This document shows positions 32,338 to 41,929 of a stretch of 45,182 bases of DNA, piece by piece (position 1 is the stretch's first letter; each line of letters begins with the position of its first letter). Under the pieces are notes generated by a model, which worked only from the letters and a program-made list of their open reading frames with translations, made no database searches and was not told the origin of the DNA. A program made the position numbers and the translations under genes. Origin of the DNA: JBFHRB01 sp041591915 (lineage in GTDB: Bacteria; Actinomycetota; Nitriliruptoria; Nitriliruptorales; Nitriliruptoraceae); contig JBFHRB010000002.1 in the NCBI GenBank assembly GCA_041591915.1, positions 1-45,182 of the forward strand, written 5' to 3'.

Positions 32338-32763
32338 GTGCACCGGTTCGAAGCAACCCGCAAGGTCTCGAAGCCACCCGAGGTCGTGTTCGACTACATC
32401 GTCGACCCGGACAACGGGCCTGCGTGGTCGAGTTCGGCCAAGTCGGTGCGTGCCGAGGGCGATGAAGGCGTTGGGCGCAAGCTCATCACCAAGGCCGGGA
32501 TGATGGGGATGACCTTCGACGTCGAGAACGAGGTCACGGCCTACGACCGACCATCTACCTACGCGTTCGGTGGCAGCAGCCCGTTCGAGGTGAGCTTCAG
32601 CTTCGACATCCAGGCCGACGGCGACGGCTCGGCGGTGACCGGTGTCGTGGAGGTGGACCCGGGCAAGTTCTTCCCCGTGGGAGGCAAGCTGGTCGCTCGC
32701 CAGTTCAAGAAGATCTTCGAGAAGGACGTCGACAGCCTCATGAAGAACATCGAGGCCCTCTAG
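32338..32763 (+). CDS. SRPBCC-superfamily (START-like) protein
   Basis: A 141-residue protein of the START/SRPBCC fold, which forms a deep hydrophobic pocket. The start MHRFEATRKVSKPPEVVFDY and IVDPDNGPAWSSSAKSVRAE are typical polyketide-cyclase-like openings, with the C-terminal helix FKKIFEKDVDSLMKNIEAL. The ligand is unknown. AGAGGAG six bases upstream supports GTG 32338. It converges on purD and shares the CTAG stop. Confidence 0.85.
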   Translation: MHRFEATRKVSKPPEVVFDYIVDPDNGPAWSSSAKSVRAEGDEGVGRKLITKAGMMGMTFDVENEVTAYDRPSTYAFGGSSPFEVSFSFDIQADGDGSAVTGVVEVDPGKFFPVGGKLVARQFKKIFEKDVDSLMKNIEAL

Positions 32764-34045
32764 TCGGTCCCCGTCGCCAGCGTTGACGCGGCCAGCGCGA
32801 TGTCCTCGCGCCGGTGCTGGCCCTCCCAGCTGATCAGGTCGGCGGCCGCGTAGGCCCGCGCGCGTGCATCCGCGATGGTCGCGCCCCGGGCGGTGACGTT
32901 CATCACGCGACCGCCGTTGGTCACGAGCTGCCCGCCACCGTCGCGCGCGGTCCCCGCGTGGAAGACCCACACGCCGTCGAGCGCCTCGGCGTCCGCCACG
33001 CCGGAGATCGGCTTGCCCTTCTCGTAGCTGCCGGGGTAGCCGCCACTGGCGAGCACGACGGTGACGAAGGCATCGTCGTGGTACCGCACGTCCACGTCGG
33101 CGAGGCTCCCGGTCGCCGAGGCGAGGAGCAGCTCGCCGAAGTCGGAGGCGATGCGGGGCACCACGACCTGGGTCTCGGGGTCGCCGAAGCGACAGTTGAA
33201 CTCGAGCACCCTGGGCCCGGCGTCGGTCAGCACGAGCCCGGCGTACAGCAGGCCCGAGTACGGGGTGCCGCGCGCGGCGAGCTCGCGCAGGACGGGGCGG
33301 AACACGGTGTCCGCCAGCCCTGCGGCCTGGTCTGCGGTGAGGTGGGGTATGGGCGTGTACGCGCCCATGCCTCCGGTGTTGAGGCCCTCGTCGCCGTCGA
33401 GCGCCCGCTTGAAGTCCTGGCTGGGCGCGAGGACAACCACGTCGGTGCCGTCGCAGATCCCGAAGACCGAGGCCTCGGGTCCGTGCAGGAACTCCTCCAC
33501 GACGACCATGGCCCCGGCGTCGCCGAACGCGCGCTCGACCATGGACGTGTCGATGGCCTCACGTGCCTCGTCGATCGTCGCGCAGATCCGCACGCCCTTG
33601 CCCGCAGCGAGGCCGTCGGCCTTCACGACGTACGGTGCGGCGTAGCCCTCGAGTGCCGCCTTCGCCTCGTCCGGATCGGTGAACGCGCCGTAGCCCGCGG
33701 TGTCGACGCCGGCCGCGACCATCAGCTCCTTCGAGAAGGCCTTGCTGCCCTCGACCTCGGCGGCCGCACGGGACGGCCCGAACGTGGCGATGCCACGGGA
33801 GCGCAGCTCGTCCGCCACGCCGGCGACCAGCGGCGCCTCGGGGCCCACGACCACCAGGTCGGCACCGATGCCGGCGGCGAGGTCCGCGACCGCGGAGGGG
33901 TCCTCGGCGTCGATGGCGTGCTGGGGTCCGAGCGCCTCGGTCCCGGCATTGCCGGGCGCGACGTGCACCTCGTCCACGGACGCGGAGTTCGCCAGCCCCC
34001 AGGCGAGCGCGTGCTCTCGGCCTCCGCCGCCGATGACCATTGCCC

Positions 34046-34049
<4 letters not shown>
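32760..34049 (-). CDS. purD: phosphoribosylamine-glycine ligase (GAR synthetase)
   Basis: A 429-residue ATP-grasp enzyme that joins glycine to phosphoribosylamine. The start MRAMVIGGGGREHALAW is standard. VVVGPEAPLVAGVAD, KADGLAAGKGVRI, EEFLHGPEASVF and LNTGGMGAYTP are family landmarks, and the metal-binding region is VLEFNCRFGDPETQVVVPRI. The ATG at 34049 overlaps the purA stop in an ATGA, so purA and purD are translated together. Its stop overlaps the SRPBCC gene stop by the palindrome CTAG. Confidence 0.96.
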
Positions 34050-35320
<1,271 letters not shown>

Positions 35321-35410
35321 TGGAGGAGTCTCCCGGACGGGTCCTGCGGCTGGGTCAACGGACCCGCGTCGATGCCTGTAGCCCCTCGGGCGCACCAGCA
35401 GGTCCGCCCG

Positions 35411-35416
35411 AGTCTA
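35411..35416 (-). promoter_or_regulatory. candidate -10 box of purA-purD
   Basis: TAGACT on the minus strand, 91 bases before the purA GTG, fits TANNNT. The leader contains the inverted repeat CGGGTCC/GGACCCG, so RNA structure in the leader is possible. Confidence 0.35.
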
Positions 35417-35445
35417 ACGAGCAGCCGAGGCGCGCCCCCAACGCG

Positions 35446-35480
35446 CCGCGGCCTCCGCGCGGTGAGCGCGGAGGCCGCGG
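35446..35480. terminator. strong GC-rich hairpin between the 104-aa gene and purA
   Basis: CCGCGGCCTCCGCGC pairs perfectly with GCGCGGAGGCCGCGG over 15 bp around a five-base loop. It lies 46 bases past the stop of the 104-aa gene. No T-run is seen, so it could act on either strand. It insulates the purine genes from the PspC cluster. Confidence 0.75.
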
Positions 35481-35526
35481 AAGGTGGCCGGTCCGGGTGG
35501 GGCGAGTGGACGGCCGTGCATTGGGG

Positions 35527-35841
35527 TCAGTCGCGGTCGACGTCCGGCGGTGGGGGCAACTCGTCGTGTGCCGCCACCAGGGCCGGGTCGGCTGCGTCGC
35601 CTGCATCGGCACCGTCGCGGGCGGTGGGCTCTGCCCGTTCGGCGGTCTCGTCGGGTCCCGCTTCCCTGCTCCGGAAGCCGGTGGGCACCAGGAGCGCACC
35701 GATGACGAGGAGCGTGATGGGCCAGACCCAGTCCCAGGCGATCGTCTGGATCCGGATCGTGCCGGAGAGGGCGGCGATGCCGACGGCGACGAAGACCACG
35801 CCGGGGATCAGGGAGAGGGGGTCGAAACGGTGGCGTTGCAT
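35527..35841 (-). CDS. small membrane protein with acidic tail
   Basis: A 104-residue protein: MQRHRFDPLSLIPGVVFVAV, a second helix (WDWVWPITLLVIGALLVPTGF), then about 45 acidic, alanine-rich residues ending DELPPPPDVDRD. The two-helix LiaF/PspC-like start resembles the accessory membrane protein of PspC clusters (sometimes called LiaI- or DUF-like). AGGAG seven bases upstream marks ATG 35841. It starts 11 bases after the stop of the PspC/LiaF-like gene, in one operon. Confidence 0.75.
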   Translation of the reverse strand: MQRHRFDPLSLIPGVVFVAVGIAALSGTIRIQTIAWDWVWPITLLVIGALLVPTGFRSREAGPDETAERAEPTARDGADAGDAADPALVAAHDELPPPPDVDRD

Positions 35842-35851
35842 GGCGGCGCTC

Positions 35852-37204
35852 CTAACCGATCGAGGCGGGGACGCGGGAGCGGCTGACGACGTCGTCGTAC
35901 TCCCAGTTGTCGAACCAGATGTCGAGCTGGCCGATCCCGACCTCCGCGTCGATGGTGAACGTGGGACGGCCGTCCTGCGGCTCGATCTCGAGCCCGTTGA
36001 GGGAGGCACCCGGGGCTCCGTCGTCGCTGGCGACGCCGAAGACCCGGACCTGGCCCGCGTTCACGGTGGCCGTGGACAGGACGAGGCCGGCACCCTCGGG
36101 GAGGATGAGCTCGAGCTGGCCGACGCCCACCTGCGCGGCGACGAGGATCGGGTCGCCCACCGGGATCTCGATGCTTCGGAGGTCGACCGTGAGCTCGCCG
36201 ATGCCGAGCTCGTACACCGACGCGATGCTGTCGGCCGTCGTCGGCGCGAAGTAGCGGTCGCCGAGTCCGGTCGTCACGTACGTGCCGAACAGGTTGCTGG
36301 CGACGACGAAGGGGAGGAGCAGCAGGCCGATCAGTGACAGCCACCGCGCCCGACCGAAGAACGTCCCGACCACGAGGCCCAGGCCGACCACCAGAAGGGC
36401 GATCGCCAGGTAGTGACCGGCGTTGAGGCCCGAATCCAGCAGGTTGTTCACGATCGCCGCGATGGCCACCGAGAACAGCGACAGGGCCAACGTCACGCGG
36501 CCGAGGATCGAGCGGGGCTTCGGCGGCCGGGGTGGGCGTGGGGGTCGCGGTTCCCGCCACCGCGCCGGAGCCTGCGGCGGCCAGGCCGGCGGCGGGAGGT
36601 CCCCGATCGGCGTGGCAGGTTCGGACAGATCGTCCGTCACTTCATCGTCGGGCGCTTCGGCGTCGGCCGGGGCGTCCGTCGTGCCACCTGCGGGCGCGGC
36701 GCCCGACGGCGCGGTCGGCGTCGCGACGCTCGCGTACCGCTGTGGCGTCCCGGGGCCGACCGGGACCTCGTCGCGCTGCCCCCACCACAGGAGCACGCCG
36801 CCCGTCGCGACCAGCGCGATCGGCCCGGCCAGCCCCGCGAGCCCGAAGAAGTGGCTCGTGCGGTCCAGCAGCAGCGCGAAGGCGAGCGCCACGAGGCCAA
36901 GGCCGACCCACGTCAACGCCCCACCCTCACGGTCGAGGACCCGCTGGGCCAGCGACGGAGTGCCATCGTCCGCCGGTAGCGCGACCCACAGCGCGAGGTA
37001 CGCGAAGACCCCGAGCGCGCCGAAGAACACCGACACGCCGAAGATCACGCGCACCAGCGTGGGATCGACCTGGAAGTAGTCGGCGAGGCCACGGGCGACG
37101 CCCGCCACGGCACGTCCTTCCGTGACGCGCACGAGGCGGCGCGGCGGCGGTGGGGCGCTCGGGGGCGGGAGCTGCGGGGGCGGAAGTTGATCGGTGTCGG
37201 TCAT
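35852..37204 (-). CDS. PspC-domain protein with LiaF-like C-terminal domain
   Basis: A 450-residue membrane protein. A proline-rich start is followed by a PspC domain (RLVRVTEGRAVAGVARGLAD, FQVDPTLVRVIFGVSVFFGA), more helices and a proline-rich linker, then helices near residues 250-315, and a C-terminal beta domain made of repeats GIGELTVDLRSIEIPVG, GVGQLELILPEGAG and GIGQLDIWFDNWEYDD, like the LiaF C-terminal domain that holds back its kinase. ATG at 37204 with GAGG five bases upstream is preferred over ATG 37231. It is divergent from the PspC kinase, so the three proteins form a LiaFSR-like system. That pairing is inferred from the neighbours. Confidence 0.85.
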   Translation of the reverse strand: MTDTDQLPPPQLPPPSAPPPPRRLVRVTEGRAVAGVARGLADYFQVDPTLVRVIFGVSVFFGALGVFAYLALWVALPADDGTPSLAQRVLDREGGALTWVGLGLVALAFALLLDRTSHFFGLAGLAGPIALVATGGVLLWWGQRDEVPVGPGTPQRYASVATPTAPSGAAPAGGTTDAPADAEAPDDEVTDDLSEPATPIGDLPPPAWPPQAPARWREPRPPRPPRPPKPRSILGRVTLALSLFSVAIAAIVNNLLDSGLNAGHYLAIALLVVGLGLVVGTFFGRARWLSLIGLLLLPFVVASNLFGTYVTTGLGDRYFAPTTADSIASVYELGIGELTVDLRSIEIPVGDPILVAAQVGVGQLELILPEGAGLVLSTATVNAGQVRVFGVASDDGAPGASLNGLEIEPQDGRPTFTIDAEVGIGQLDIWFDNWEYDDVVSRSRVPASIG

Positions 37205-37377
37205 GACGTCCTCGTTGTCGGACACTGGCATCGTCCCCCGCGCCGCAGGCCGCGACCATCGGGGGGCACCCTGATTCGCCCCTGACCACCTCAGGGTCGC
37301 GTCCGGGACTCCCCCGGTGCCCTCCGGGACCCTCGTGTGCCACCATCAAGGACGTCAGCCGAGCGGGAGGGACGCCG

Positions 37378-38631
37378 CTGGCCGCTCCACCGTCGACGCG
37401 AGGCGCTCCGGCCCCACAGGAGCGCCTGCCGTCGTTCGCTCGCAGCGGGGATGACCGACTGCTCACCGGAGCCGCAGCCGGCCTGGGCGAGCGCCTCGGT
37501 GTCGATCCGATCATCGTGCGGATCGGCCTCGTCGTGCTGTGCCTGGCAGGAGGCCTCGGGATCGGGCTCTACCTCGTGCTGCTCGGCATCAGCGCGGACG
37601 ACGAGGAAGCGCGGTCAGCGAGTCGTCGACCTCGACCGACGACGTCGCAGGCGACCGCGTTCGGCATCGTGGTGCTCGGACTGCTCCTGTTCGCGCGCCA
37701 GGTCGGGCTGTGGTTCGGCGATTCGATCGTCTGGCCGTTCGCGATGGCGGGCGTGGGATCCGCGATCATCTGGACCGGCGGGGACGAGTCGCGTCGAGAA
37801 CGCTGGAACGCCCAGGTCCGGCGCCTGCCCCTGGGCCGACTCGTGGAGGGCGCGGTCCCCCTCCCCCGGCTCCTGGCAGGCGTGCTGCTCGTCGCCCTCG
37901 CGATGACGACCTTCCTCAGCGTCAACCGCGGGTTCACCGGGATCGCGGCGCTGCTCGTCGCGATCGCGGTCGGCTTCGCGGGGTTGGCGGTCATCTTCGC
38001 GCCGGGCGTGGCGAGGTTGTTGCGCCAGCTCGGGTCGGAGCGGCGGGAGCGGATCCGGCAGGAGGAGCGGGCCGAGGTCGCCCGGCACCTCCACGACTCG
38101 GTGCTGCAGACCCTGACCCTGATCCAACGAACGTCTGACGCGGATGCGAAGACCGCGCTGGCGCGCGTGCAGGAACGCGAGCTCCGCGCATGGCTCTACG
38201 GGAACCGAGGGCCCCAGGCGCAGGCGGCGACACTGCGCGAGGCGCTGGATGACGCCGCGGGCGACGTCGAGGCGGCGAGCGCGACGAACATCGAGGTCGT
38301 GGTCGTGGGCGATGCGTCGACCGACGGACCGACGGCGTCCCTCGTCGCGGCTGCTCGCGAGGCCATGCTGAACGCGGCCAAGCACGCCGGGGTCGCGACC
38401 GTCTCGGTCTACGCCGAGGCCACGCCGTCGGCCATCGACGTGTGGGTGCGCGACCGGGGCCGGGGTTTCGAGCTGGGGGCGGTCGCGGACGACCGTCACG
38501 GCATCCGCGACTCCATCGTCGCCCGTCTGGCCCAGGTCGGCGGCGTGACCGGCATCACGACCCACCCAGGCGAGGGCACGGAGGTGCACCTCCACCTGCC
38601 CAGACCACCTGCCCCGGAGGCCTCGGCATGA
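37378..38631 (+). CDS. PspC-domain NarL-type histidine kinase, apparent CTG start
   Basis: A 417-residue kinase. Residues 18-65 are a PspC domain (FARSGDDRLLTGAAAGLGER, then VRIGLVVLCLAGGLG) followed by three or more helices. HisKA_3 has His239 in VARHLHDSVLQTLTLIQ, and the ATPase has AAREAMLNAAKHAGVATVSV and DRGRGFELG, with PGEGTEVHLHLP at the end. No ATG, GTG or TTG occurs in this frame between the TGA at 37204-37206 and residue 47; CTG at 37378 has GGGAGGG six bases upstream, so it is the best start. The response regulator overlaps by four bases. Confidence 0.82.
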   Translation: MAAPPSTRGAPAPQERLPSFARSGDDRLLTGAAAGLGERLGVDPIIVRIGLVVLCLAGGLGIGLYLVLLGISADDEEARSASRRPRPTTSQATAFGIVVLGLLLFARQVGLWFGDSIVWPFAMAGVGSAIIWTGGDESRRERWNAQVRRLPLGRLVEGAVPLPRLLAGVLLVALAMTTFLSVNRGFTGIAALLVAIAVGFAGLAVIFAPGVARLLRQLGSERRERIRQEERAEVARHLHDSVLQTLTLIQRTSDADAKTALARVQERELRAWLYGNRGPQAQAATLREALDDAAGDVEAASATNIEVVVVGDASTDGPTASLVAAAREAMLNAAKHAGVATVSVYAEATPSAIDVWVRDRGRGFELGAVADDRHGIRDSIVARLAQVGGVTGITTHPGEGTEVHLHLPRPPAPEASA

Positions 38632-39272
38632 GCACGCGCGTCCGCGTCTTCCTCGTCGACGACCATCGGCTGTTCCTGTCGGGGGTCAAGGCCGAGCTCG
38701 GCCACCGCGTCGACATCGTCGGCACGGCCGGCACGGTCGATGACGCCATCGTCGGCATCCGCGAGAAGCGGCCCGACGTCGTGCTCCTCGACGTGCACAT
38801 GCCCGACGGCGGTGGCGAGCTCGTCCTCCGCTCGGTCGCCGAGGAACTGCCCGAGACGCGGTTCCTGGCGCTGTCGGTGTCGGACGCCGCCGAGGACGTC
38901 ATCGCCATCGTCCGCGCCGGGGCCCGCGGGTACGTCACGAAGGGCATCGACCCTGACGAGCTCGTCGAGGCGATCGAACGGGTTCGCGGGGGAGACGCCG
39001 TCTTCTCGCCACGGCTCGCGGGGTTCGTCCTCGATGCATTCACCGGGCAGGTCGACCTCGCCGAGCTCGACCCGGAGCTCGACCAGCTCACCGATCGAGA
39101 GCGCGAGGTGCTGCGGTTCATCGCGCGGGGCTACACCTACAAGGAGGTAGGACGGGAGCTCCACATCTCGGTCAAGACCGTCGAGACCCACGTCTCGAAC
39201 GTCCTGCGCAAGCTGCAACTGTCCAACCGCCACGAACTCACACGCTGGGCGACGCACCGGCGACTCATCTGA
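38628..39272 (+). CDS. NarL/LuxR-type response regulator
   Basis: A 214-residue regulator. The receiver has DD at 11-12, Asp55 in VVLLDVHMPDGGGE, and a conserved Lys in GYVTKGIDPDEL. A LuxR-type helix-turn-helix is at the C-terminus: LTDREREVLRFIARGYTYKE, then HISVKTVETHVSNVLRKLQL. The ATG overlaps the kinase TGA (ATGA), so the two are expressed together. By family analogy it would regulate envelope-stress genes such as the divergent PspC operon; no operator is proven. Confidence 0.95.
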   Translation: MSTRVRVFLVDDHRLFLSGVKAELGHRVDIVGTAGTVDDAIVGIREKRPDVVLLDVHMPDGGGELVLRSVAEELPETRFLALSVSDAAEDVIAIVRAGARGYVTKGIDPDELVEAIERVRGGDAVFSPRLAGFVLDAFTGQVDLAELDPELDQLTDREREVLRFIARGYTYKEVGRELHISVKTVETHVSNVLRKLQLSNRHELTRWATHRRLI

Positions 39273-39301
39273 CCCCCCTATCCGGCCGGCACCGACCGCC
39301 G

Positions 39302-39307
39302 TATGGT
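39302..39307 (+). promoter_or_regulatory. candidate -10 box of the first CarH-like gene
   Basis: TATGGT ends six bases before the ATG at 39314 and there is no ribosome site. It fits a leaderless transcript. Confidence 0.4.
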
Positions 39308-39313
39308 TGGTGC

Positions 39314-40189
39314 ATGGGTCAAACGGTCAGTTTGCGCATCGGGGACGTCGCGGAACGCAGCGGCCTCGCCGTGCCGACACTGCGGAGCTGGGAACGGCGC
39401 TACGGCGTCCTCGCACCCGAGCGGACGCCGGGCGGGCACCGCCTGTACAGCGACGACGACGTCGCACGTGTCCAGGCGATGCAGCGCCTCATCTCGGCCG
39501 GGATCCCCACGCGCCAGGCGGCGGCCCGGATCCTCGCCGGTGAGGTTCCCCCGGACGCCAGCGCGTTCGCCGCCGTGGCCACACGGCGACTCTGGGAGGC
39601 CGCGACCACCTTCGACACCCCCGCCGCCACGGCCGTGCTGCACGACGTCTTCGAGCGGCTCGACATCGCGGTCGCCTGCGACGACGTCCTGGTCCCGGTC
39701 ATGCGCCAGCTCGGGGCGACCTGGCGGGAGGGGCCGCATGCCATCGCCCGTGAGCACTTCGCGACCCAGCTCGTCCGCCTGCGCCTCGCGGACGAGCTTC
39801 GACCCGCCGATCCGTCGATCGACCCGCGGGTGCTCGCCTGCTGCCCCCAGGGCGAGCACCACGACCTCGGCGTCATGATGGCTTCGGCAACCCTGGCCGG
39901 CGAGGGACAGGCGGTGAGGTTCATCGGCGTCCACACGCCGGCCCACGTCCTGGACGCGGCCGTGAAGCGGACCAGGCCGCGTGTCGTCCTCATCGGCTCC
40001 GAGCTCCGGCGGCCCGCCGCACGGCTCCTCGAGACGCTCCGCGTCGCGCCTGGCGTCGTGTGCGTGCTCGGGGGCGACGGGTTCCGCGACGGCGATGCGG
40101 GTGACCGCCCGGGCGTCGTCGTGCATCGGGGCCCGTACCGGTCCCTGGGACCGACGGTTGCCGAGGCCCTGGCACTCCTCGAGGCCTGA
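39314..40189 (+). CDS. CarH-type MerR/B12-binding regulator, copy 1
   Basis: A 291-residue regulator. Residues 6-75 are a MerR HTH (LRIGDVAERSGLAVPTLRSW, RYGVLAPERTPGGHRLY). Residues 85-165 are the four-helix cobalamin cap with the light-sensing Wx9EH motif (Trp137, Glu147, His148 in TWREGPHAIAREHFAT). Residues 172-290 are a Rossmann B12-binding domain with ExHxxG (Glu181, His183, Gly186) and the closing GGDGFR region. CarH proteins bind adenosylcobalamin in the dark and release DNA on light; that is the inferred role. A TATGGT box six bases upstream suggests a leaderless start. A near copy follows after 91 bases. Confidence 0.92.
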   Translation: MGQTVSLRIGDVAERSGLAVPTLRSWERRYGVLAPERTPGGHRLYSDDDVARVQAMQRLISAGIPTRQAAARILAGEVPPDASAFAAVATRRLWEAATTFDTPAATAVLHDVFERLDIAVACDDVLVPVMRQLGATWREGPHAIAREHFATQLVRLRLADELRPADPSIDPRVLACCPQGEHHDLGVMMASATLAGEGQAVRFIGVHTPAHVLDAAVKRTRPRVVLIGSELRRPAARLLETLRVAPGVVCVLGGDGFRDGDAGDRPGVVVHRGPYRSLGPTVAEALALLEA

Positions 40190-40265
40190 CCGCCCGGGAG
40201 GCGTCCGCAACGACACCCGGCAACGAAGGGCGTGCGAGGTGCCCGCCTCACCCGCGCCCGCCCCG

Positions 40266-40271
40266 TAACGT
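40266..40271 (+). promoter_or_regulatory. candidate -10 box of the second CarH-like gene
   Basis: TAACGT is followed by nine bases and the GTG at 40281, with no ribosome site between. A leaderless start is possible; an ATG at 40293 is an alternative start. Confidence 0.35.
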
Positions 40272-40280
40272 GGACCCAAC

Positions 40281-41156
40281 GTGCCCAACACCATGCGCAT
40301 CGGCGAGATCGCGCGCCGCACCGGCGTCAGCGTCTCGACCCTGCGCGCCTGGGAGCGCCGGTACGGGGTCCTGGTCCCCGAGCGCACGGAGGGCGGCCAT
40401 CGCCTGTACGGCGAGACGGACGTGGCGCGCGTCCAGCAGGTCCAGGCGCTCGTCGACGACGGGTGGGCCGTGGGCGCGGCCGCACGGCACCTCGCCGAGC
40501 AGGGTCTGGCGGGCTCGGGGCCCGACACGGGCGCCGAGGGACTGGTCCACGCGATCCGGTCGGCGGTCAGCGACTTCGACAGCCGGTCCCTCGAACTCGC
40601 GCTCGACGACGCGCTCGCCCGCCTCGACCCGGCGTCCTTCCTCGATGACGTCCTGGTGCCGACGCTGCGAGCGCTCGGTGAGGGCTGGCAGGACGACCCC
40701 GGTGCCATCGCCCGCGAGCACTTCGCGACCCGGGCGCTGCACTCCCGCTTGACCCGCCTGCTGCGGATGAGCCCCACCAGCGGGGCACGCCGTTGCCTCG
40801 CGTTCTCACCGTCGGGCGAGCAGCACGACCTCGGCCTGCTGATGGCGTCCGTCGCCCTCACGGGCGTCGGCTGGCGCGTCCACTTCCTCGGCGCCGACAC
40901 CCCCTCCGCGGCGATCCCCCCCGCGGCCCGCGAGGTCGACCCCCTCGTCGTCCTCGTGGCCGCGGTCGGCCGTGAGGCGGCCGAGGCCTACCTGCGCGAC
41001 CCGGCCGACACCGGGGCAGCGCTCGTGGTCCTCGGGGGCCAGGGGTTCAGCCCAGGCGACGAGGCGGGGCTGCCGAACGCCGTGCTGCACGCCGGCGCCT
41101 TCCGGGACCTCCCCGCACTCGTGGAGCGCTCGTTGCCGAGTTCGCGGGCCAGCTAG
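40281..41156 (+). CDS. CarH-type MerR/B12-binding regulator, copy 2
   Basis: Another 291-residue regulator of the same design. HTH: MRIGEIARRTGVSVSTLRAW and RYGVLVPERTEGGHRLYGE. Wx9EH is intact (Trp136, Glu146, His147 in GWQDDPGAIAREHFAT). B12-binding ExHxxG is Glu180, His182, Gly185, in SPSGEQHDLGLLMASVALTG. GTG at 40281 is used; ATG at 40293 would drop four residues. It likely arose by tandem duplication of copy 1, with both sensor motifs kept. Its TAG stop overlaps the fetB-like gene stop in CTAG. Confidence 0.92.
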   Translation: MPNTMRIGEIARRTGVSVSTLRAWERRYGVLVPERTEGGHRLYGETDVARVQQVQALVDDGWAVGAAARHLAEQGLAGSGPDTGAEGLVHAIRSAVSDFDSRSLELALDDALARLDPASFLDDVLVPTLRALGEGWQDDPGAIAREHFATRALHSRLTRLLRMSPTSGARRCLAFSPSGEQHDLGLLMASVALTGVGWRVHFLGADTPSAAIPPAAREVDPLVVLVAAVGREAAEAYLRDPADTGAALVVLGGQGFSPGDEAGLPNAVLHAGAFRDLPALVERSLPSSRAS

Positions 41157-41929
41157 ACGAGGAGCCGGTGGTCGGGGCTGAAGAGCCGGCGGGCCAGCCC
41201 GATGGCCACGACCGCGCTGGTGGTGGCCACGGCACCGAGGATCAGGTACATCACGGCCGCCTGCACGAGCACCGCGTCGATCGGGTCCACCCCGGCGAGG
41301 ATCAGGCCCGTCATCGCCCCGGGCAGGAAAACGAGGCCGACGGCGCGCGTCGTCTCGACCTGCGGCGTGATCGCCGTGCGGATGGCCGATCGGATGTAGG
41401 GGCGTGCCGCTGCCCGCCACGTCTGGCCCAGCGCGAGCCGCGCCTCGACCTCGGCCCGCTTCTCGCGCAGTTCGGCCACGATGCGCTGGCCGGCCACGAC
41501 CGTGTACTTCATCGCGTTGCCCACCATCATCCCGGCCGTCGGCACGAGGAACTGGGCCTCGAGCGGGAAGATCCCCAACCCGAAGATCACGCCCAGGGTC
41601 ACGACCGCAGCGGCAGCGTTCGCCGCGAGCGCGAGCCCGAACGCGTTGGGGACGTCGGCCGCACGCTGGCGCACGGTCCACGCGGCGAACAGCACGATGA
41701 ACCCGACCCAGAACCAGGACAGCGCGAGCGGCCTCGTCGGGTCGATGATCAGCTCGAGCGCGAGCCCGACGAGGATCAGCTGGACCAGTGACCGGCCCAC
41801 GGCGACCACGATCGGGCCACCGAGTCGTAGCTCCTGGCGCCAGGAGATCAGCAGGGCGATCACGACGAGGATCAGCGACAGCGCGACGCCGAGCGCGCCG
41901 ATCTCCACGCCGGTCGTGTCAGGGGCCAT
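41153..41929 (-). CDS. fetB: FetB-like ABC permease
   Basis: A 258-residue integral membrane protein with six or seven helices, of the FetB (YbbM, UPF0014) family that works with FetA in iron export and oxidative-stress resistance in E. coli. Landmarks are ISWRQELRLGGPIVVAVGRS, LVQLILVGLALELII, PTAGMMVGNAMKYTVVAGQR and PGAMTGLILAGVDPIDAVLVQ. The start (ATG 41929) lies inside the fetA-like gene by 11 bases. The stop is shared with the second CarH gene through CTAG. Confidence 0.88.
   Translation of the reverse strand: MAPDTTGVEIGALGVALSLILVVIALLISWRQELRLGGPIVVAVGRSLVQLILVGLALELIIDPTRPLALSWFWVGFIVLFAAWTVRQRAADVPNAFGLALAANAAAAVVTLGVIFGLGIFPLEAQFLVPTAGMMVGNAMKYTVVAGQRIVAELREKRAEVEARLALGQTWRAAARPYIRSAIRTAITPQVETTRAVGLVFLPGAMTGLILAGVDPIDAVLVQAAVMYLILGAVATTSAVVAIGLARRLFSPDHRLLV

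Noticed and set aside
35321..35410. Purine riboswitch in the purA leader
   Set aside because: A CGGGTCC/GGACCCG stem exists but no known purine or PRPP aptamer core can be recognised.
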